Of a DNA stretch of 48,709 nt, positions 44,206-48,709 are shown piece by piece. Below the pieces are notes generated by a model. The model was given only the letters and a program-made list of their open reading frames with translations, did not search any database and was not told the DNA's origin. The DNA lies in the NCBI GenBank assembly GCA_030065125.1, contig JASJDM010000041.1:1-48709 (forward strand), read 5' to 3'. Each line of letters starts with the position of its first letter. The stretch's first letter is position 1. The stretch is from Lysobacterales bacterium (GTDB taxonomy: Bacteria; Pseudomonadota; Gammaproteobacteria; Xanthomonadales; SZUA-38). The position numbers were made by a program, and so were the translations under genes.

Positions 44206-44556
44206 CTACAATCCTGTCTTTGCCGTAGGAACGATCATTCCTGCCAGAGCGCCAATAATTGTTGCGAGCGTCACCTGGAGAAACTCCGGCAGATTGCTAT
44301 TGCCACTTTGAAACGCTAACAATACACCTCCGAGTACCAGCACACCTGCAGCGGCTGACAGCGCCCCAACCGCAATCTTGTAGACGGATGTATTGGGCAC
44401 CTCGAAGGGCGTGTAGGTGGTCTCGTCGACGGCATTTTTAGCCTTGTTTTTTTGGTCGTCGGTCAAATCAGCCGCTGATTCAATGGACTTTTTGACCTGC
44501 TCAGACATTTCCATGGCAATCTTCTGGACCGCGATTGAGTCGGACATGACTTTCAT
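44206..44556 (-). CDS. small two-helix membrane protein, unknown
   Basis: The 116-residue protein has a soluble, charged N-terminal half (QKIAMEMSEQVKKSIESAAD) and two membrane helices (VYKIAVGALSAAAGVLVLGG and FLQVTLATIIGALAGMIVPT) separated by a short loop with SGNSNLPE. A GAGGTAA site lies 5 bp before ATG 44556. It follows the second peroxidase on the same strand, with a terminator between, so it is likely transcribed on its own. I do not recognise the family. Confidence 0.75.
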   Translation of the reverse strand: MKVMSDSIAVQKIAMEMSEQVKKSIESAADLTDDQKNKAKNAVDETTYTPFEVPNTSVYKIAVGALSAAAGVLVLGGVLLAFQSGNSNLPEFLQVTLATIIGALAGMIVPTAKTGL

Positions 44557-44637
44557 TGCATTTACCTCGATTGATTGTCTATGGGCTCAGCGCGTTGGGA
44601 TTGACATCCACCGTGCTCGTTCAGGCTGCTCCCGCGG

Positions 44638-44662
44638 AAAAAATGGGGCGCACAGGCGCCCC
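44638..44662 (-). terminator. Rho-independent terminator of the second heme peroxidase
   Basis: On the minus strand GGGGCGC and GCGCCCC (44656-44662 and 44645-44651) form a perfect 7-bp stem with a 4-base loop, followed by ATTTTTTCC. It lies 14 bp past the peroxidase stop codon. Confidence 0.85.
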
Positions 44663-44676
44663 GATTGAGATCTGAC

Positions 44677-46110
44677 TCAAGACAGCACGCCCGCAAAAGA
44701 CAGCAGATCCACCATGGTGAAATCTCCCGCCGGCGCACCGCCATGGCGCGGCAGCGTGGGTGTGAAGCCAGAGTGGATGTAAGAAGTGGAAGACTCATGG
44801 AGCATGCGGGCAAACACGTCCACCACGATGCGCGCTCCTACCCGCCCCAGGCGCTCGCCGTTTTCCTTCACCTCGGACTCTTTCAGGATGTAGTACCAGA
44901 GCGGCGTCTTCTTGATCAGGCGGCTGTTGCTCTTCTGCAGCAGCTGCGCCTCGGTAGGGGATGCGCCCTGCAGCAATTCCGCGGGAGTCAATCGCCGGAT
45001 TCCCATCCGCCGAGCAACGCATTGGCCCGTCGGAACACCCAGCGCAACGCTCCGCTCCAGGTTTCGACCGCCGAGCCTTTTCATCTTGGCAATGACCTGC
45101 CCCGGCAAACTGTTCAGGCCAACGGCCAGGTTGCTGTCGATGCTCTTTGAGGCATTGACCGTCACCCCGCTTCCCGTGTCGAAAAACCGGTTGAAATCCA
45201 CCACCCAGTTGGACAACACCGGTACCAGCGGCGGCCGCACGAACCGAAATATCTGATCAAGGGGCTCGTTGATAAAGTTCTGGTTGATGTCGTAATTGTC
45301 CCGAATCATGCTGTGACCAAATCGGTACGCCGCCACCGCAAACTCCACCGGCATGCGAAACGGCCTGCGCCGGAAGAATCGCGGCCCATTGGCAATGGTG
45401 TTGTCCACCAACGCCGGGCGACCGGTGATGGTCTTCAGAAAATCGTTCACCACGGCCCACTGATAATGGTGAACCACGGATTCCCGGGCGGCTGCAAAGT
45501 CACCGGTGCCCTGCTGATCCACTACAGCGTCGTGGAATCGCAGAAAGGCATGCTGTAGCTGGGAGACAATCAGGTTTTCGTCGTTGCGCGGATCGCCAAT
45601 GATGGCCGTACCCTGGGAATTCCGCGGCACGTCGAAATCCGTCTTGGTCTCGCCGGGATTTGGACCACCTGGCCCTTGACTGGTGTTCGTGCCCAACAGC
45701 ATTTTTCCCGGGTTGGCCTGATCAAAAAGCGCAGGATCAACCCCAGGCCCTCGCCCGTAAACGCAATCCAGATCCAGCGACGGCGTCCGCATGTTTTGCA
45801 CCGTATTGGCGTTCTGGACCGCGTCAATATCTGAAAACGGATCAAAGGTGATGTCGTGGTCGATGAACTGGCCCCAGTAGGTGTAGCCGGCCGAGATGTT
45901 TGGGTTGTCGGTATCCCCGGGCTTGGCCGCGATCTCCTCTCCCAGGGCGATCAAGTCGGCTCGAACCGCCTGATCCGCCGGCAGCTGGCAGCGGCGCCTG
46001 CGGGCCAGCCCGGGGAACATGTAGCCGAAGCGATCGACACAGGCGTGTCGGGCTGAGCGGGAAACGTTTGCAATGGAAATGCGTTTTCCGTGACCGTAAG
46101 TACGTGGCAT
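44677..46110 (-). CDS. second animal-type heme peroxidase, no signal peptide
   Basis: The 477-residue protein is a paralogue of the one at 15728-17194 in every motif: distal QFIDHDIT (H85, D84, D86), proximal H266 in AAYRFGHSMIRDNY, plus SLDLDCVYGRGPG and GDPRNDEN. It also lacks a signal peptide, and has an N-terminal basic segment (MPRTYGHGKRISIANVSRSA). ATG 46110 has a strong GGAGGAGGT site. It diverges from an acyltransferase-HDO pair 196 bp away, so a joint oxidative pathway is possible. The family oxidises small phenols, halides or lipids with H2O2; the substrate here is unknown. Confidence 0.92.
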   Translation of the reverse strand: MPRTYGHGKRISIANVSRSARHACVDRFGYMFPGLARRRRCQLPADQAVRADLIALGEEIAAKPGDTDNPNISAGYTYWGQFIDHDITFDPFSDIDAVQNANTVQNMRTPSLDLDCVYGRGPGVDPALFDQANPGKMLLGTNTSQGPGGPNPGETKTDFDVPRNSQGTAIIGDPRNDENLIVSQLQHAFLRFHDAVVDQQGTGDFAAARESVVHHYQWAVVNDFLKTITGRPALVDNTIANGPRFFRRRPFRMPVEFAVAAYRFGHSMIRDNYDINQNFINEPLDQIFRFVRPPLVPVLSNWVVDFNRFFDTGSGVTVNASKSIDSNLAVGLNSLPGQVIAKMKRLGGRNLERSVALGVPTGQCVARRMGIRRLTPAELLQGASPTEAQLLQKSNSRLIKKTPLWYYILKESEVKENGERLGRVGARIVVDVFARMLHESSTSYIHSGFTPTLPRHGGAPAGDFTMVDLLSFAGVLS

Positions 46111-46305
46111 GTGACCTCCTCCAAGTGAACTGATGCGCACTCATTACCAGTGTCCCGACCGGCCATTTCCTCTCACCCCAGACGAGGTCATGTGGGTAGT
46201 TTGCCGGGCCAGGGTTCCTACGCTGATCCGCCCAACCCACCAGGTGAGAGAAACCGCCCCCAGCCGACACTCCATGCTCAGTGCATCACAAAAGCGGACA
46301 CTGAC

Positions 46306-46905
46306 ATGCAGATACGACAAGCCACGACCCCACAAGAACTCTTCGCCATCCGACGCTTCTGGTACGACGTCTATTTTCTGGAAATGGGACGCCTTGAGTC
46401 CCAGGCGGACCAAAGAAAAAAGCAATTGGCCGACCCTCTGGATCAATCGGGCCCACTGCACTACGCAGTACGGGACGGCCAGGTCGTGGGCACCGTACTG
46501 ACCATTTATGCCCGGGACGCTGACCTGGGAGCCTACGAGGACTTCTACGGAATGAACTCGGACCAGTGGAATCATCCGGCAGAGACCAGCATGACAACCA
46601 AACTTATGGTCGTCCCCTCACTGCGAAAATCCGGCCTTGCGGTCAAGCTGGCCCTCGCCACCTACGAGTACGCTCTGCTGCAGGGAATCCAGCAGAATTT
46701 CATCGACTGCAATGCCCACCTGCACAGCTTTTTTCTGCGCCTGGGATATGTCGAGCATCGCGGCTGGGTGCACCACAAGGACTTCGGCGAGGTGTGCTCC
46801 ATGGTGCTGAACGTGTCCGATCGCAAACATCTCAAGCGAGTGAAATCGCCATTCGTCCGAATCCTGGACGCCCATTCAACAACCCCAATCGCGCAGTACG
46901 CGTGA
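46306..46905 (+). CDS. GNAT-type acyltransferase, FeeM/N-acyl amino acid synthase-like
   Basis: The 199-residue protein opens MQIRQATTPQELFAIRRFWY, then DVYFLEMGRLESQAD, the start seen in N-acyl amino acid synthase/FeeM-like acyltransferases rather than in ordinary acetyltransferases. The core TTKLMVVPSLRKSGLAVKLA is the acyl-CoA/ACP-binding strand-loop-helix, and QNFIDCNAHLHSFFLRLGY is the following helix. Such enzymes join fatty acyl groups to amines or amino acids. It begins an operon with the HDO gene, 27 bp downstream. ATG 46306 is chosen; longer reading frames upstream have no family resemblance. Fatty acyl use is inference. Confidence 0.7.
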   Translation: MQIRQATTPQELFAIRRFWYDVYFLEMGRLESQADQRKKQLADPLDQSGPLHYAVRDGQVVGTVLTIYARDADLGAYEDFYGMNSDQWNHPAETSMTTKLMVVPSLRKSGLAVKLALATYEYALLQGIQQNFIDCNAHLHSFFLRLGYVEHRGWVHHKDFGEVCSMVLNVSDRKHLKRVKSPFVRILDAHSTTPIAQYA

Positions 46906-46932
46906 GCAACCATTGATCCCAAGGAGAAATGC

Positions 46933-47613
46933 ATGGATCCCAAAGACCGTATCCGGAATGAATTTGACGCACTCTGCGGGCAGTTCAATCAACTGCCGTC
47001 AGTCGCCAGGACAATCAGCGGGGAAATTGATGCCCTGCACTACCAGTGGCTCATGCGCCAGATCTTCCATCACGCCAGAGAAAACCCCCAGATCCAGGCT
47101 CTGGCCACCGTGTATTTCCGCGGCACCCAGCGCGATATGGTCAAACCTTTCTTCCAGCACGCCACCTCAGAAATCGGCCACGACAAGCTGGCCCTCAACG
47201 ACCTGGAAGCCATGGGCGTCGACACCTCCGGCATACCCAACGAACGCCCCCTGCCCGCCACCACCGCCCTGGTCGCCTACCCCTTCTACCAGATCTGCCA
47301 GAGAAACCCCGTCGGCTACATCGGCTACCTGGTGTTCCTCGAATACCTGCCCACCAGCATGGGCACGGAATACATGACCGCCTTCATCAAAGCCGGCGTC
47401 CCCGAAACCGCCATGAGCTTTCTGACCGATCACGTGACCATCGATCAGTATCACATCAAGCAGATCGCCAGATATATCGATGAGTTGCTGCAGGACGAGG
47501 AGGATCTTCAATCGGCGATCCATGCGCTTCGAGTGACGGCCGGGCTCTACGGGCAGATGGTAGAGAGTGCGTTTCAGCAGGCCGATTCGGTGCTGATGCA
47601 GGCGGCGGCATAA
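46933..47613 (+). CDS. heme-oxygenase-like diiron enzyme (HDO superfamily)
   Basis: The 226-residue all-helical protein belongs to the 'iron-containing redox enzyme' group (Haem_oxygenas_2, PF14518), whose members include fatty-acid and amino-acid N-oxygenases and the alkene-forming UndA. Ligand residues in the expected places are E80 and H83 (SEIGH), E137 (FLEYLP), and H167, D171 and H174 (HVTIDQYH). AAGGAG lies 7 bp before the ATG. It is paired with the acyltransferase, which suggests oxidation of an acyl product, an inference. The hairpin at 47632-47663 follows its stop. Confidence 0.82.
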   Translation: MDPKDRIRNEFDALCGQFNQLPSVARTISGEIDALHYQWLMRQIFHHARENPQIQALATVYFRGTQRDMVKPFFQHATSEIGHDKLALNDLEAMGVDTSGIPNERPLPATTALVAYPFYQICQRNPVGYIGYLVFLEYLPTSMGTEYMTAFIKAGVPETAMSFLTDHVTIDQYHIKQIARYIDELLQDEEDLQSAIHALRVTAGLYGQMVESAFQQADSVLMQAAA

Positions 47614-47631
47614 ACAAAGTGAACCCTTGGC

Positions 47632-47663
47632 CAGTCGACGACGTCCTACAACGTCTTCGACTG
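47632..47663. terminator. hairpin between convergent HDO and RDD genes
   Basis: CAGTCGA-C-GACGT pairs with ACGTC-T-TCGACTG: 12 paired bases with one internal mismatch and a 6-base loop. No T-run follows on either strand, so termination would be weak or Rho-assisted. Confidence 0.5.
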
Positions 47664-47697
47664 CTCCCAGCGCTTCACGCTCCTAGCCAGAAGGTGA

Positions 47698-48132
47698 TCA
47701 ACCCTCCCCTGGTTTGGCAAGCGCTCCTACATTGATTGCCACCGAATCCACGCTCCTGTCGTGAATGGCCCGACGATATCGATCCCTGGGAATCGTCAAA
47801 AGCGATATCAAACCCAGCAGAATCTTCAGCAGCCACCTCAGATATGCACGAAGCACCCCGATTGGTCGCCGGGTTTCGGGATCCCTGACCCGAAACCGGA
47901 AAGTCACTTGGCCAATGGTAGCGGCCAGGCCGGTCAGAAGCGGCTCATACAAGACTACTGGAGCGAAGGCCACCGCCCAAAAAGGACCTTCCTCCATACC
48001 CACCGCCTTGAATATTTTGATGATAAGGGTGATCAGTCCAATGATCACGATCATGTCCAGCGCCGTAGCAAAGTAACGTCGGGCAATGGACGGATAGGTT
48101 GCATCCTTCAGCCGTTGATCAGTTGTAGCCAC
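47698..48132 (-). CDS. RDD-family membrane protein
   Basis: The 144-residue protein has the RDD domain: ARRYFATALDMIVIIG at the N-terminus (the R-x-x-A-x-x-x-D pattern), a central helix pair (GPFWAVAFAPVVLYEPLLT), and the conserved end DRYRRAIHDRSVDSVAI, giving R..D..D. Three or four membrane helices are visible. I chose GTG 48132 because AAGGGG precedes it at the right distance and it starts 11 bp after the upstream stop; ATG 48192 would overlap the upstream gene by 49 bp. It is probably co-transcribed with the radical SAM gene. Function in the family is undefined, some being transport-related. Confidence 0.8.
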   Translation of the reverse strand: MATTDQRLKDATYPSIARRYFATALDMIVIIGLITLIIKIFKAVGMEEGPFWAVAFAPVVLYEPLLTGLAATIGQVTFRFRVRDPETRRPIGVLRAYLRWLLKILLGLISLLTIPRDRYRRAIHDRSVDSVAINVGALAKPGEG

Positions 48133-48143
48133 ATTTGTTCCCC

Positions 48144-48709
48144 TTAACCCGCTAGCTTCACTGCCAATCTGGATTTCGCCGCAGCCTGACAAATGACCTC
48201 ATTCCAATTGAAGATCTCAGGAAACTCCGCTGACACGGTCAGATCCTGGACGTCCTGGCAAAGGTTTCGAAACACAGGAAATCCCAGGCGGCGCCATCTC
48301 TGAGCCATACGCCCCAGCGATTCGGTTTTTATGTTGCCCAATTCAAAACTACGGGCAAAGCCAAACTGTACCGGCACAACGGTCCCATCCCACTCGACGA
48401 CCAGCGGCGACGCGAGGTTTGAGAGCTGTTGATTCGCTGCGTCCCCATCGTAGGGCGGAACCACTCGGTTCGGATAATCGCGCAACAACGATTTGCTGGC
48501 AAAGTCACATTGAATTTTCACCGTGCCGGCCGTTTTCCTTCGAACAAGCTCACTAACGATGCATGCCATGTCCCGCTCTCGACGATCCGGACGGCTGCCC
48601 ACTAGTTCTTCGGCAGCCCTCCCCGCCTCTTCCAGAGGATGGATCTGGAGAAGCTCCGCACCCCTGTCCATCACGTATTGGGTGACCCACTCGAGATCGG
48701 CCAGGTTGT
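48144..48709 (-). CDS. radical SAM/SPASM protein, 3' part only (cut by window end)
   Basis: The reading frame is open to the end of the window, so the N-terminal part with the CxxxCxxC cluster motif lies outside. The visible 188 residues include VTQYVMDRGAELLQIHPLEE, the end of a TIM-barrel strand-helix unit, and an end region ASPLVVEWDGTVVPVQFGF followed by SLGRMAQRW, typical of the SPASM/twitch tail that follows radical SAM barrels, where 'WDG' and 'N-I-x-x-E-S-L' recur. The usual SPASM cysteines are reduced (C at FRNLCQDV). The family call is moderate; the RDD gene follows 11 bp downstream. Confidence 0.6.
   Translation of the reverse strand, partial: NLADLEWVTQYVMDRGAELLQIHPLEEAGRAAEELVGSRPDRRERDMACIVSELVRRKTAGTVKIQCDFASKSLLRDYPNRVVPPYDGDAANQQLSNLASPLVVEWDGTVVPVQFGFARSFELGNIKTESLGRMAQRWRRLGFPVFRNLCQDVQDLTVSAEFPEIFNWNEVICQAAAKSRLAVKLAG

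Overview
The window is a GC-rich bacterial chromosome segment, fully gene-dense and without rRNA, tRNA, integrase or phage structural genes. Gene content (LuxR/AraC/ArsR-type control, lipoprotein and Sec-exported enzymes, YbaK-type deacylase, DUF11-like exported repeat protein, exported proteins ending in an 'LFADGFE' tail, REP-like 'GGGGTCAGGTT' fragments) suggests a free-living Gammaproteobacterium, perhaps near Xanthomonadales/Wenzhouxiangella; this placement is inference, as no taxonomic marker gene is present.

Region by region. 0-13 kb is ordinary accessory metabolism: an AraC regulator, three penicillin-binding-protein-like serine hydrolases (two in one operon), a YbaK/EbsC deacylase, a GNAT acetyltransferase, two alpha/beta hydrolases, a free-standing EF-Tu domain II protein, two uncharacterised membrane or exported proteins, and a tight hydrolase-SRPBCC-ArsR operon with a clear inverted repeat over its promoter. 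13.2-15.7 kb holds a pair of exported proteins, the second a fiber-like protein with collagen triplets, YadA-like head repeats and a self-cleaving S74 chaperone. 15.7-17.2 kb is a cytosolic animal-type heme peroxidase, with a regulatory-looking 566-bp gap upstream.

17.8-38.6 kb is the most unusual part. Minus-strand genes (a polytopic patatin-like lipase, a 1472-residue protein with two patatin domains and a membrane section, and a three-helix membrane protein) diverge from plus-strand genes: a 955-residue protein I cannot assign, then a tight run of ComEC-like metallo-beta-lactamase, subtilisin-like protease, caspase-fold (C25/gingipain-like) protease and a small basic protein, followed by a 1216-residue EVE-KAP NTPase fusion with two membrane helices inside the NTPase domain. 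The combination of proteases, lipases, membrane NTPase and EVE reader resembles bacterial conflict/immune loci, and I propose it as a candidate undescribed system.

38.7-44.2 kb holds two divergent exported repeat proteins (about seven DUF11-like repeats; seven Cys-pair repeats). 44.2-47.6 kb has a small membrane protein, a second heme peroxidase, and a divergent pair of FeeM-like acyltransferase and heme-oxygenase-like diiron enzyme. 47.7-48.7 kb has an RDD membrane protein and the 3' part of a radical SAM protein cut by the window end. All annotations come from reading the sequence; no database search was run.
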